Positions 50,494 to 58,806 of a DNA stretch of 64,000 nt are shown here, piece by piece; the stretch's first letter is position 1, and each line of letters opens with the position of its first letter. The stretch is from Frigidibacter sp037095735. Its GTDB lineage: Bacteria; Pseudomonadota; Alphaproteobacteria; Rhodobacterales; Rhodobacteraceae. The DNA is taken from NCBI RefSeq assembly GCF_037095735.1, contig NZ_JBAWKD010000004.1, positions 1-64,000 of the forward strand, given 5' to 3'. Position numbers and translations under genes: made by a program. The notes under the pieces are model-generated. The model was given only the letters and a program-made list of their open reading frames with translations, was not told where the DNA came from and made no database searches.

Positions 50494-51534
50494 ATGAAGC
50501 GCGTGAAGCTCGGACCCGACGGGCCGATGGTCTCGGCCATCTGCCTTGGCACCATGACCTGGGGCACCCAGAACACCGAAGCCGAAGGTCACGAACAGAT
50601 GTCCCACGCGCTCGACCGCGGGGTCGACTTCTGGGACACGGCCGAGATGTATCCGACGAACCCGGTGTCCGAAGAGACGATCGGCGGCACGGAAGAGATC
50701 ATCGGCACTTGGTTCGCGAAGACCGGGCGGCGCGACGAGGTGGTGCTGGCCACCAAGATCGGCGGCAAGGGCGGCAAGGCGCGGGGCGGCGAGCCGATCA
50801 CCCCGGTGTCGATCCGCAAGGCGCTCGACGCCTCGCTGAAGCGGCTGAAGACCGACCGCGTCGATCTCTACCAGTTCCACTGGCCGAACCGCGGCAGCTA
50901 CCACTTCCGCCAGATGTGGAGCTTCGACGCCAGCAAGCAGGACCGCGCGGCGACGCTGGCCAACATGGAAGACTGCCTTGGCGCTCTGGCCGACCTGAAG
51001 GCCGAGGGCAAGGTGCTGAACTGGGGCACCTCGAACGAGAGCGCCTGGGGCATGTCGGAATGGTTGCGGCTGGGCGGCGAAAGCTATGGCCCGAAGCCGA
51101 TCGCGGTGCAGAACGAATATTCGCTGATGTGCCGCTACTACGACACCGACCTGGCCGAGCTGGGGGTGAACGAGAAGATCACGCTGCTGGCCTATTCGCC
51201 GCTGGCGACGGGGCTGCTGACCGGCAAATACCGGGGCGACGCGACGCCCGCGGGCTCGCGCCGGTCGCGCACCCCGGATCTGGGCGGGCGCATCGGCCCG
51301 CGCGCCTTCGCGGCGGCGGATGCCTATGTCGATCTTGCGCGGGTCAACGGGCTCGACCCCGCGCAGATGGCCATCGCCTGGACGCTGTCGCGGCCGTTCC
51401 CGATCGTGCCGATCATCGGCGCGACCAGCATGGAGCAGCTCGACTGCGTGCTGGGCGCCGCGGATCTGGTGCTGGCGCCGGAACTTCTGACCGCCATCGA
51501 CCGTATCCACCGCAGCCATCCGCTGCCATTCTGA
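50494..51534 (+). CDS. Aldo/keto reductase (Tas-like)
   Basis: A 346-aa NADPH-dependent oxidoreductase with the TIM-barrel tetrad: DTAEMY (Asp, Tyr), LATKIG (Lys) and QFHWP (His). LGTMTWGTQNTEAE near the start resembles E. coli Tas, and PIIGATSMEQLDCVL is the cofactor end. GGAAGG precedes the ATG. Likely reduces small aldehydes; role unknown. Confidence 0.9.
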   Translation: MKRVKLGPDGPMVSAICLGTMTWGTQNTEAEGHEQMSHALDRGVDFWDTAEMYPTNPVSEETIGGTEEIIGTWFAKTGRRDEVVLATKIGGKGGKARGGEPITPVSIRKALDASLKRLKTDRVDLYQFHWPNRGSYHFRQMWSFDASKQDRAATLANMEDCLGALADLKAEGKVLNWGTSNESAWGMSEWLRLGGESYGPKPIAVQNEYSLMCRYYDTDLAELGVNEKITLLAYSPLATGLLTGKYRGDATPAGSRRSRTPDLGGRIGPRAFAAADAYVDLARVNGLDPAQMAIAWTLSRPFPIVPIIGATSMEQLDCVLGAADLVLAPELLTAIDRIHRSHPLPF

Positions 51535-51538
51535 GCCC

Positions 51539-52168
51539 ATGACCCGCCGCCTGCCGACCCGGATCCCGACCTGCCTGCTGGCCGCCGTCCTTGCGACGGG
51601 GCTGGCGGGTTGCCAGCTGGCCGGGCTCGGACCGGGCGCGGGGCAGGGCACAGGTCGGGGGGCGGCCCCGCCTGCCGATCCGGCGGCGGCGACCGCGCCG
51701 GTCAGCGGCGGTGCGGGTGCGGAGAGCATCGAAACCTCGGCCCTGCCGCCGGCCGCGGCCGCCGCAGCCCCGGCCGCCGGATCGGCCACTGGCACCGCTG
51801 CGGTTCCGGCGTCGCCTGCCTCGGCCCCCGCCTCCGCGCCTGCAGGGACCGCCGCCGAGGCTGCGTCGAAAGCGGCCGCCGAGGCCGCGCCCGAAACGCC
51901 GCCGGCCCCCGCCTATCCGGCCGCGATGGCCGGGGCGGCCGCGGCCTGCCTAAAGCAGGGGGGCCGCTTCGCCCCGCGCCAGCCCGGCGCGCATTCCTGG
52001 ACCTGCTTCAGGGTGCCGCGCGACGCGGGGCGCAGCTGCAGCAAGGCCTCCGACTGTTCCTCGGCCTGTCTGGCCGCCAACCGCACCTGCGCCCCGGTCC
52101 AGCCGCTGTTCGGCTGCCACCCGATCCTGACCGAGCGCGGCGCAGAGGTAACCCAATGCATCGACTGA
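51539..52168 (+). CDS. Ala/Pro-rich lipoprotein with Cys-rich C-terminus
   Basis: A 209-aa protein with a lipobox LAGC near residue 25, so lipid-anchored to the periplasmic side. A low-complexity Ala/Pro/Ser linker (about 30-125) leads to a compact C-terminal domain with eight Cys (such as CLKQGG, WTCF, SCSKASDCSSAC), probably disulfide-bonded. Starts four bases after the aldo/keto reductase stop and overlaps the next gene, so these form an operon. Family not recognised. Confidence 0.75.
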   Translation: MTRRLPTRIPTCLLAAVLATGLAGCQLAGLGPGAGQGTGRGAAPPADPAAATAPVSGGAGAESIETSALPPAAAAAAPAAGSATGTAAVPASPASAPASAPAGTAAEAASKAAAEAAPETPPAPAYPAAMAGAAAACLKQGGRFAPRQPGAHSWTCFRVPRDAGRSCSKASDCSSACLAANRTCAPVQPLFGCHPILTERGAEVTQCID

Positions 52169-52686
52169 CCCTTGCCGCGGCCCTGCTGACCGGGCTGGCC
52201 GCCTGCGCGCCGAAGCCGCCGCCGGTGCCGCCGGTGGTGCGCGACACCCGCGCCTTCATCGCCTCGCAGGCGCTGTTCGACCCGGCCCGCTTCGCGGGCG
52301 ACTGGTACGTGGTGGCCGACGTTCCGCCGCCCGGCCGGGCGCGCTGCGCCATCACCCGCGAGCATTGGCAGGGTGGCCCCGGCGGCTTCGCGGTCAGCGG
52401 CGTCGCCTGCGGCCCGCGCGGCCCGGCGAAGCTGGCCGGCGTCGCCCATGTCACCGGCCCGGGGCGGATCACGCCGGGCGGCGAGGGACGCCCCGACTGG
52501 GGGACCGAGCCGATCTGGGTGCTGTGGATGGATGCCGATGCGCGGGTCGCGGCGCTGGGCACGCCCTCGGGGCGGTTCGGGGCGATCGTCTCGCGCCAGC
52601 CGACCGCGCGGGGCGATCTCGTCGCCGCCGCGCGCGAGGCGATGGCCTTCAACGGCTATCCGCTGGCGGCGCTGCGTCCGCGCTGA
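52156..52686 (+). CDS. Lipocalin-like lipoprotein
   Basis: A 176-aa lipoprotein with the lipobox LAAC at about residue 17. The mature part has FDPARFAGDWYVVAD, the lipocalin GxW motif, and the strands IWVLWMDADARVAALGTPSG and SRQPT as in Blc-type bacterial lipocalins. It starts inside the end of the preceding lipoprotein gene (13-base overlap). Probably binds a small lipid-like ligand in the periplasm or outer membrane. Confidence 0.82.
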   Translation: MHRLTLAAALLTGLAACAPKPPPVPPVVRDTRAFIASQALFDPARFAGDWYVVADVPPPGRARCAITREHWQGGPGGFAVSGVACGPRGPAKLAGVAHVTGPGRITPGGEGRPDWGTEPIWVLWMDADARVAALGTPSGRFGAIVSRQPTARGDLVAAAREAMAFNGYPLAALRPR

Positions 52687-52831
52687 CTCCGCCAAGCGGG
52701 AGGCAGACTGGACGCGAAATTGCCGATTTCGCGGGCAGTTGCGCGGAAACGACGCAACTCTGTCGCCGTCGGGATTGAAAAACCGGCGATTTCCCCGCAT
52801 CCCCGAACCGGGGACTTGAGAGGGGATTGCC

Positions 52832-53848
52832 GTGCCGAAGGACGCGGGGACGAGGGCTGCCGAGCGGTACCTTGAGGACGAAGCGCTGCGTGGCGCCGAG
52901 GGCATGGCGATGCGCCACGCCGCCGAGGTCGTGGCACATCGACACGATGCCGGAACCGAATGGCCGACGCTGGGGCTGCTGGCCGCCTGCTATCTGGCCT
53001 GGGGAATGGGCACGACCTGGGCCTGGGCGGGGTTCGCGCCGCTGGGCGTCGTGCTGACGGTGCTGGCGATCGTGCTGCATTCGTCGCTGCAGCACGAGGT
53101 GCTGCACGGCCATCCGTTCCGCGCCCCGCGCGCGAACGAGGCGCTGGTCTTCGCGGGGCTGGGCCTCGTCTATCCCTACCGGCGCTTCAAGGACACGCAT
53201 CTGGCGCATCACTTCGACGAGAACCTGACCGACCCCTATGACGACCCCGAGGCGAACTACCTCGATCCTGCCGTCTGGCAGCGGCTGCCGCGCTGGGGGC
53301 AGCGGCTGCTGCGGGTGAACAATACGCTGGCGGGGCGGATGCTGCTGGGGCCGGCGATCGGGGCGGTGGTGTTCTGCGGGGCGGATGTCCGCGCGATCCG
53401 GGCCGGCGACCGGCGGATCCGGCGCGACTGGCTGCTGCATCTGGCGGGGTTGGTGCCGGTGGTGCTGTGGTTGCTGGCGGTGGCCGAGATGCCGCTCTGG
53501 GCCTACGTCCTGTCGGCCTATGGCGCGATGTCGGTGCTGAAGATCCGCACCTTCCTGGAACATCGCGCGCATGAGCGCGCCCGCGGCCGCTCGGTCATCG
53601 TCGAGGACCGGGGACTGCTGGCCTTCCTGTTCCTGAACAACAACCTGCATTCGGTGCACCACACCCATCCGCAGGTGGCCTGGTACCGGCTGCCCGCGCT
53701 CTATGCCGCGCGGCGCGAGCTGTTCCTGGCGAAGAACGACCACTATCGCTACGGCTCCTATGCCGAGGTGTTCCGGGCGCATTTCTGGCGCGCCAAGGAC
53801 CCGGTGCCGCATCCCCTGCGCAAGGCGCTGCCGCCGCCGGGGCCGTGA
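52832..53848 (+). CDS. Membrane fatty acid desaturase
   Basis: A 338-aa di-iron membrane enzyme. The three histidine boxes are HEVLHGH (about 89), HLAHH (about 122) and HSVHH (about 273). About four membrane helices lie between them. It introduces a double bond, or hydroxylates, acyl or related lipid substrates. GTG start with AGGGG 6 bases upstream; no ATG fits. Substrate not determined. Confidence 0.9.
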   Translation: MPKDAGTRAAERYLEDEALRGAEGMAMRHAAEVVAHRHDAGTEWPTLGLLAACYLAWGMGTTWAWAGFAPLGVVLTVLAIVLHSSLQHEVLHGHPFRAPRANEALVFAGLGLVYPYRRFKDTHLAHHFDENLTDPYDDPEANYLDPAVWQRLPRWGQRLLRVNNTLAGRMLLGPAIGAVVFCGADVRAIRAGDRRIRRDWLLHLAGLVPVVLWLLAVAEMPLWAYVLSAYGAMSVLKIRTFLEHRAHERARGRSVIVEDRGLLAFLFLNNNLHSVHHTHPQVAWYRLPALYAARRELFLAKNDHYRYGSYAEVFRAHFWRAKDPVPHPLRKALPPPGP

Positions 53849-53933
53849 CCCCCGCATCGCGCCCGCCACAGTCGCGAATTTGTTGAGGATGCAGCTTTTC
53901 GCGGGCTGAACGGCATGCCATGGATCGCCCATC

Positions 53934-54833
53934 ATGCCGATCTGGATCCCCATCACCCTCGTCGCCGCCGCCGTGCAGACCCTGCGCTTCATGCTGCAGA
54001 AGGGGCTGAAGGGCGCGGGCCTCTCGACCGGGGGCGCCACCTTCAGCCGCTTCCTGTTCGGGGCGCCGCTCGCCATTGCCACGACCCTTGCGACGCTGGC
54101 GATCACCGGCGCCGGGGTGCCGCTGCCGGGGCCGCGGTTCTGGGCCTTCGCGGTGGCCGGCGGCGCGGCGCAGGTCTGCGCCACCTACATGACCGTCGCG
54201 CTGTTCTCCTTGCGCAATTTCGCCGTCGGCATCGCCTTCACCAAGACCGAGACGGTGCAGGTCGCGCTGTTCTCGGCCGTGCTGCTGGGCGAGAGCGTCT
54301 CGGCCGCCGGGGCTGCCGCGATCGCGGTGGGGCTTGCGGGGGTGCTGATGCTGTCGAAGGCGCCGAAGGACGGGCTTTCGGGCGGGCTCTGGTCGCGGGC
54401 GACGGCCTATGGCGTTCTGGCGGGCGGGCTCTTCGGCCTGTCGGCCATCGGCTATCGCGGCGCCTCGCTGCAGCTGGAGCCTGCGCCCTATTTCCTGCGT
54501 GCGGTCACGACGCTGGCCTGCGTGACGACGGTGCAGAGCCTTGGCATGGCCGCCTGGCTGCGCTGGCGGGAGCGGGGCGAGCTGACGCGGGTGGTGCGCG
54601 CCTGGCGCAAGACGATCTGGGTGGGCGTCACCGGGATGCTGGGCTCGCTGGGCTGGTTCACCGCCTTCGCCCTGCAGAACGCGGCCTATGTCCGCACGCT
54701 GGGGCAGGTCGAGATCGTGTTCACGCTGATCGTCTCTGCCACGGTGTTCCGCGAGCGGCTGTCGCGGCGCGAATATGGCGGGATCGCGCTGGTCGTGGCC
54801 TCGGTCCTGATGCTGGTGGTGCTTCTGGGCTGA
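53934..54833 (+). CDS. EamA/DMT-family transporter
   Basis: A 299-aa inner-membrane protein with about ten helices in two EamA-type repeats. FSLRNFAVGIAFTKTETVQVALFSAVLLGESVS closes the first repeat, VRTLGQVEIVFTLIVSATVFRERLSRREYGG the second. Unlike the transporter at 26,214 it lacks the Pro-rich tail. Substrate unknown. It ends 11 bases before a convergent NUDIX gene. Confidence 0.86.
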   Translation: MPIWIPITLVAAAVQTLRFMLQKGLKGAGLSTGGATFSRFLFGAPLAIATTLATLAITGAGVPLPGPRFWAFAVAGGAAQVCATYMTVALFSLRNFAVGIAFTKTETVQVALFSAVLLGESVSAAGAAAIAVGLAGVLMLSKAPKDGLSGGLWSRATAYGVLAGGLFGLSAIGYRGASLQLEPAPYFLRAVTTLACVTTVQSLGMAAWLRWRERGELTRVVRAWRKTIWVGVTGMLGSLGWFTAFALQNAAYVRTLGQVEIVFTLIVSATVFRERLSRREYGGIALVVASVLMLVVLLG

Positions 54834-54844
54834 GGCCGCGGGCG

Positions 54845-55522
54845 TCAGCCGATCCGCGAGAAGCGGCTGACCGGGCCGGAATTGTCGAAGAACGGCACCG
54901 CGATCGGCCGGGTCAGGCCGCGCGCCGCCATCGACGAAACCTCTGCCAGCACCACCTCGGTGATGAACGGCAGGTCGAGCGCGCGCGCCTCGGCCAGCGG
55001 CACCCAGTGCAGATGCGCCAGCTCGTCCGTCGCGCGCGAGAAGTCGTCGGGGTCGTCGGCCAGCGCCGCCGCGTCGATCAGCAGGAAGCGCGCGTCGAAG
55101 CGGCGCGGCCGGCCGGGCGGCGTGATCGCGCGGAACACGAAGCCGAGCGGCGCCGCGTCGGGCATCAGCCCGGTCGCGGCGAAGTCGACCCAGTCGGCGG
55201 GCGGGTCGCGCCAGTCGCCGGGCTGGCCAAGGCGCAGCCCGGTCTCTTCGAACAGCTCGCGGATCGCGGTGGCGGCCAGCGCCCGCGCGCGCTCGCCGAG
55301 CCGCGCGGCACAGACCGCGTCAAGCTCGCGCGCCAGCGGCACCGCACCATCGCCCGGGTCGAGCGCGCCGCCGGGAAAGACGTATTTCGACGGCATGAAC
55401 GCAGCCCCGGCGCCGCGCTGGCCCATCAGCACCGCGGGGCCCGCGCCGGTCTGGCGCAGGACGATGACGGTGGCGGCGTCGCGGATCGGAAGCTCGGCGG
55501 GGGCCTTGGCGGGCTCTGTCAT
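54845..55522 (-). CDS. NUDIX hydrolase
   Basis: A 225-aa hydrolase. After the start TVIVLRQTGAGPAVLMGQRG and FMPSKYVFPGGALDPGD, the Nudix box ends AIRELFEETGLRLG (REx2EE). Members of this size with the PSKYVFPGG motif hydrolyse CoA or nucleotide diphosphates. The start overlaps the DUF983 stop (ATGA), so the pair is translated together. Confidence 0.9.
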   Translation of the reverse strand: MTEPAKAPAELPIRDAATVIVLRQTGAGPAVLMGQRGAGAAFMPSKYVFPGGALDPGDGAVPLARELDAVCAARLGERARALAATAIRELFEETGLRLGQPGDWRDPPADWVDFAATGLMPDAAPLGFVFRAITPPGRPRRFDARFLLIDAAALADDPDDFSRATDELAHLHWVPLAEARALDLPFITEVVLAEVSSMAARGLTRPIAVPFFDNSGPVSRFSRIG

Positions 55523-55983
55523 TGGCTGTGATCCGGGTCGTCTTGCGAGGGATGGCCGAAGCCGTGCATGCGCTTGGCCCATTGCAGCGCGACAAGGCCG
55601 CCCTTCAGCCGCGGCAGCAGCCACAGCGACAGCGCGACCGTGCCAACCGCAAGGCCCGAGGCCATCACCAGCGGTTCGGGCCGGAAGGCGGTGTAGACCC
55701 CCAGCAGCACCGGCGCGAGGATATGGCCCACGATCAGGATCGTCAGATAGGCCGGGCCGTCGTCGGCGCGGTGGTGATGCAGGTCCAGCCCGCAGACCGG
55801 GCACGCGTCGCGCACCTTGAGATATCCCGAGAACATCGGGCCCGAGCCGCAGCGCGGGCAGCGGCGGCGCCAGCCGCGGCGCAGGGCCGGGCCCAGCGGG
55901 CGTTCGGCCGCGGCCCCGTCGCGCGGGGGCGGGGCGGCCGCCGTGCGGCGGAGGCCGACGGGGTCTGGGGTGCAGTCGGTCAT
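55519..55983 (-). CDS. DUF983 zinc-ribbon membrane protein
   Basis: A 154-aa protein. A zinc ribbon CPRCG...CPVCGL (about 43-66) is followed by two hydrophobic helices (about 80-125), the DUF983 pattern. GGGAGA lies before the ATG. A Pro/Ala-rich N-terminal tail is present. Function unknown; coupled to the NUDIX gene. Confidence 0.88.
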   Translation of the reverse strand: MTDCTPDPVGLRRTAAAPPPRDGAAAERPLGPALRRGWRRRCPRCGSGPMFSGYLKVRDACPVCGLDLHHHRADDGPAYLTILIVGHILAPVLLGVYTAFRPEPLVMASGLAVGTVALSLWLLPRLKGGLVALQWAKRMHGFGHPSQDDPDHSQ

Positions 55984-56176
55984 CTTCTCTCCCTCGCCTC
56001 CGGGCTGCACTGGCGGGCCCGGCCGCGTCTCCGCCCCGACTATGCGGCGGGCCGGTCCCGAGGGGAAGGGGGCGGGCCCGCGACGGAATGTCCGCGACCC
56101 GCCGTAACAGGAGGGACTGGCGGATGACGGGCCCGACCCGCGCCGCCGGTGAGAGGAGCAACCCAAGGAGAGACCC

Positions 56177-56950
56177 ATGACGGGCAGGAAACTTTCGAGC
56201 CGGGCACGGATTCTGGGCGGGGCGCTGGTCGTCGCGCTGGGCGCGGGCGCGCTTGCGGTTCCGGCGCTGGCCGACCGCGGGCCGGGAAGCGCGGCTCTGG
56301 GCGAGGCCGGTCCGGGCTGGCGGCAGCAGGCCGGCGGTCACGGTGGTGATCATGGTGGCGGTCATGACGGCCGGCGCGGCGGCATGATGGCGATGCTGCC
56401 CGATTTCGCCGAGCTCGATGCCGACGGTGACGGCTCGGTCACCCCCGAGGAACTGGCGGCCTGGCGGCAGGACCGGATCGCGGTCGACAGCGACGGCGAC
56501 GGCCGGATCAGCGCCGACGAGCTGGTCGCGCACGATATGGAGCAGGCCGAGGCGCGGATCCGCGCCCGGGTCGCGCGGCAGATGGCGGCGCAGGATGTCG
56601 ACGGCGACGGCTTCCTCGATGTCGACGAGCTTCTGGCGCGGCCGATGCCGATGATGGACCGGATGTTCGACCGGATCGACGGCGACGACGACGGCGCGCT
56701 GAGCGCCGAGGAGTTCCAGTCGGCGCGCGACCGGATGGCCGAGATGCGCGAGGGCCGGCGCGGCCGCGGTCAGGACGGCTGGCATCACGGCATGGGACAT
56801 GGTGCGGGATGGGGCGGTATGCCGATGCAGCGGATGATGCCGCCGCCGGCCGGGGCCCCGGCGCCGGGCGACGCGCCCGCCGCAGCCCCCTCGGATGCGC
56901 CCGAGGCTGCCCCTGTGCCCGCCCCCGTGCCCGCCCCCGGGAGCAACTGA
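56177..56950 (+). CDS. Exported EF-hand calcium-binding protein
   Basis: A 257-aa periplasmic protein. The signal peptide (about 1-32, ending ALA) leads to a His/Gly-rich segment (GGHGGDHGGGHDGRRGG), then four EF-hand loops starting at residues 81, 104, 140 and 168 (DADGDG, DSDGDG, DVDGDG, DGDDDG), and a Pro/Ala-rich tail. The His-rich part may bind another metal. It lies 64 bases upstream of the ECF sigma gene, perhaps the same transcript. Confidence 0.88.
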   Translation: MTGRKLSSRARILGGALVVALGAGALAVPALADRGPGSAALGEAGPGWRQQAGGHGGDHGGGHDGRRGGMMAMLPDFAELDADGDGSVTPEELAAWRQDRIAVDSDGDGRISADELVAHDMEQAEARIRARVARQMAAQDVDGDGFLDVDELLARPMPMMDRMFDRIDGDDDGALSAEEFQSARDRMAEMREGRRGRGQDGWHHGMGHGAGWGGMPMQRMMPPPAGAPAPGDAPAAAPSDAPEAAPVPAPVPAPGSN

Positions 56951-57014
56951 GCCCTGACGCCCCGGCCCGCCGTTGCAGGCGGGCCGGAACCGCACTAGGG
57001 CTGAGGAGATGGGA

Positions 57015-57596
57015 ATGCCGCTCGATCTGGTTGCCGAAGCCTCGGACGAGGACCTGCTTGCCCGCTACGCCGAGGGAGACCCGGCCGCGGCGCGGGCCCT
57101 GACGCTGCGCTTCGCGCCGCTGGCGCTGCGCGTGGCGCAGGCCCGGCTGAAGGACATGGCCGAGGCCGAGGATGTCGCGCAGGAGGCCATGCTGCGTCTC
57201 TGGCGGATCGCGCCCGAGTGGCGGGCGGGCGAGGCCAAGGTCTCGACCTGGCTCTACCGGGTGACGGCCAATCTCGCGACCGACCGGCTGCGGCGGCGCG
57301 GACGCTCGGTCGCGCTCGACGAGGTGGCCGAGCCCGAGGACGACCGCCCGGGCGCCGAGGCGGGGATGATGTCGACGGCCCGGCAGCAGGCGCTGACCGG
57401 CGCGCTCGACACTCTGCCGGAGCGGCAGCGGCAGGCGGTGATGCTGCGGCATATCGAGGGGCTCTCGAACCCCGAGATCGCCGAGGTGATGGACATAGGG
57501 GTCGAGGCGGTCGAAAGTCTGACCGCACGGGCCAAGAGGGCGCTCGCGGGGCTGTTGATGCCGCGGCGCGCAGAGCTGGGGTTTGGCGATGACTGA
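57015..57596 (+). CDS. ECF sigma factor
   Basis: A 193-aa group-IV sigma factor. Region 2 spans about 15-85 with AEDVAQEAMLRLWRIAPEW; region 4 is LPERQRQAVMLRHIEGLSNPEIAEVM (about 135-160) with a helix-turn-helix. GAGG-AG sits 6 bases before the ATG at 57,015; a slightly earlier ATG at 57,009 lies too close to it. It overlaps the anti-sigma gene by 8 bases and directs an extracytoplasmic stress response, likely metal or calcium related from the neighbours. Confidence 0.9.
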   Translation: MPLDLVAEASDEDLLARYAEGDPAAARALTLRFAPLALRVAQARLKDMAEAEDVAQEAMLRLWRIAPEWRAGEAKVSTWLYRVTANLATDRLRRRGRSVALDEVAEPEDDRPGAEAGMMSTARQQALTGALDTLPERQRQAVMLRHIEGLSNPEIAEVMDIGVEAVESLTARAKRALAGLLMPRRAELGFGDD

Positions 57597-58080
57597 GCAC
57601 AGGGACGCAGACGGCCGCGAAACCGTGGGCCGTGACGCCATGGAGCGCGACGGGGCCGGGGTCCCGGTGGCGGCGCGCGATCTCGAGATGGTCGAGACGC
57701 TGCTGGGCGACTGGGCGGCGGCGCGGCGGGTCGAGCCGGGGACCGACTTCCTGTCGCGGGTGCTGGGCGAGGCGCTGGACGAGCAGCTGTCGCTGCGCGC
57801 CGCGGCGGCCAGTTCCACGGTGGCGACGCAGGCGGGCGGGCTTCGCGGATTTCTGGCGCGGCTGCGCGACGGCTGGCAGGTGGCGGGCGGGCTCGCCACC
57901 GCCGGGCTCGCCGGGCTCTGGATCGGCTTCGCTGCACCGGGGCTCGCCTCCGGGCTGACCTCGGGTCTCGCGGCGGGTCTTGGCGGCGACGAAAGCGCCG
58001 ACGAGACGCTGACGCTGATCCCCTCCTACGAGGTCGCGGCCAGCTTCCTCGACCAGATCGAAGGACTTCCCGGCCAATGA
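57589..58080 (+). CDS. Probable anti-sigma factor (one membrane helix)
   Basis: A 163-aa protein. A polar N-terminal half (about 1-95) would bind the sigma factor, and a hydrophobic segment (about 98-130, Gly/Ala/Leu-rich) spans the inner membrane, with a short periplasmic end. The ATG overlaps the sigma stop by 8 bases and its own stop overlaps the next ATG by four (ATGA), the usual layout for sigma/anti-sigma pairs. No zinc-binding HxxxCxxC motif is visible. Confidence 0.75.
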   Translation: MTEHRDADGRETVGRDAMERDGAGVPVAARDLEMVETLLGDWAAARRVEPGTDFLSRVLGEALDEQLSLRAAAASSTVATQAGGLRGFLARLRDGWQVAGGLATAGLAGLWIGFAAPGLASGLTSGLAAGLGGDESADETLTLIPSYEVAASFLDQIEGLPGQ

Positions 58081-58559
58081 AGACCCCCTCTGCCGTCGCC
58101 CCGCGCTGGCTGAAGCCTGCCTTCTTCGTGTCGGTCGCGCTGAACCTCGGCCTTGCCGGGCTGATCGCCGGTGCGGCGCTCAGCGAACGGCACCGCGGCC
58201 CGCCGCCCGATCTCGGCTTCGGACCCTATGGCGAGGCGCTCTCGCCCGAGGACCGGCGCGGGCTGCGCAGCGCCTTCCGCGAGCAGGCCGGCAGCATGCG
58301 CGACATGCGCGCGCAGATGCGCGGCGATTTCGACCGGCTGCTGGTGCTGCTGCGGCAGGATCCCTACGATGCCGAGGCCGCGGCGCAGTTGATCCTTGCG
58401 CAGCAGCACCGCGTCGACGGGGCGTTCGACCTTGGCCACAAGCTGCTGATCGAGCGGCTGGGCCGGATGACCGCGGCCGAGCGGCAGGCCTTCGCGGACC
58501 GGCTGCAAAGCGTCCTGCGCCCGCCGCCGCACGACCGCCGCGACGGCGACGAGGACTGA
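58077..58559 (+). CDS. Periplasmic heavy-metal-sensor-like protein
   Basis: A 160-aa protein. An N-terminal membrane anchor (about 12-36) leads to a helical periplasmic domain like the CnrX/heavy-metal-sensor family: SPEDRRGLRSAFREQAGSMRDMRAQMRGDFDRLLVLLRQDPYD, with LILAQQ and RMTAAERQAFADRL. It probably senses metal or stress and relays it to the anti-sigma factor. Translationally coupled to it. Confidence 0.82.
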   Translation: MKTPSAVAPRWLKPAFFVSVALNLGLAGLIAGAALSERHRGPPPDLGFGPYGEALSPEDRRGLRSAFREQAGSMRDMRAQMRGDFDRLLVLLRQDPYDAEAAAQLILAQQHRVDGAFDLGHKLLIERLGRMTAAERQAFADRLQSVLRPPPHDRRDGDED

Positions 58560-58806
58560 CGTTTGCGCTGCCCTGGCGGGGTGCCGACCGATCGGTGCCG
58601 GCTGAGGGCCCCGACCACGGCCCGCTGCGAGCGCCGCGTATCGCCGGTCCCTCTCAAGCGGCCGTGGGCACGTCGCCCGGTGAAAATCGCCCCGACAGGG
58701 CTGTCCCCGGTTCTGCCCCCGGCTCGGGCCGGTCGCCCCGCGGGGCCGGGCCGACAGGCGGTGCCTGCCGCAGCGCCGGCCGGGCCGGCGGGTGCGGGGG
58801 CTCGCG

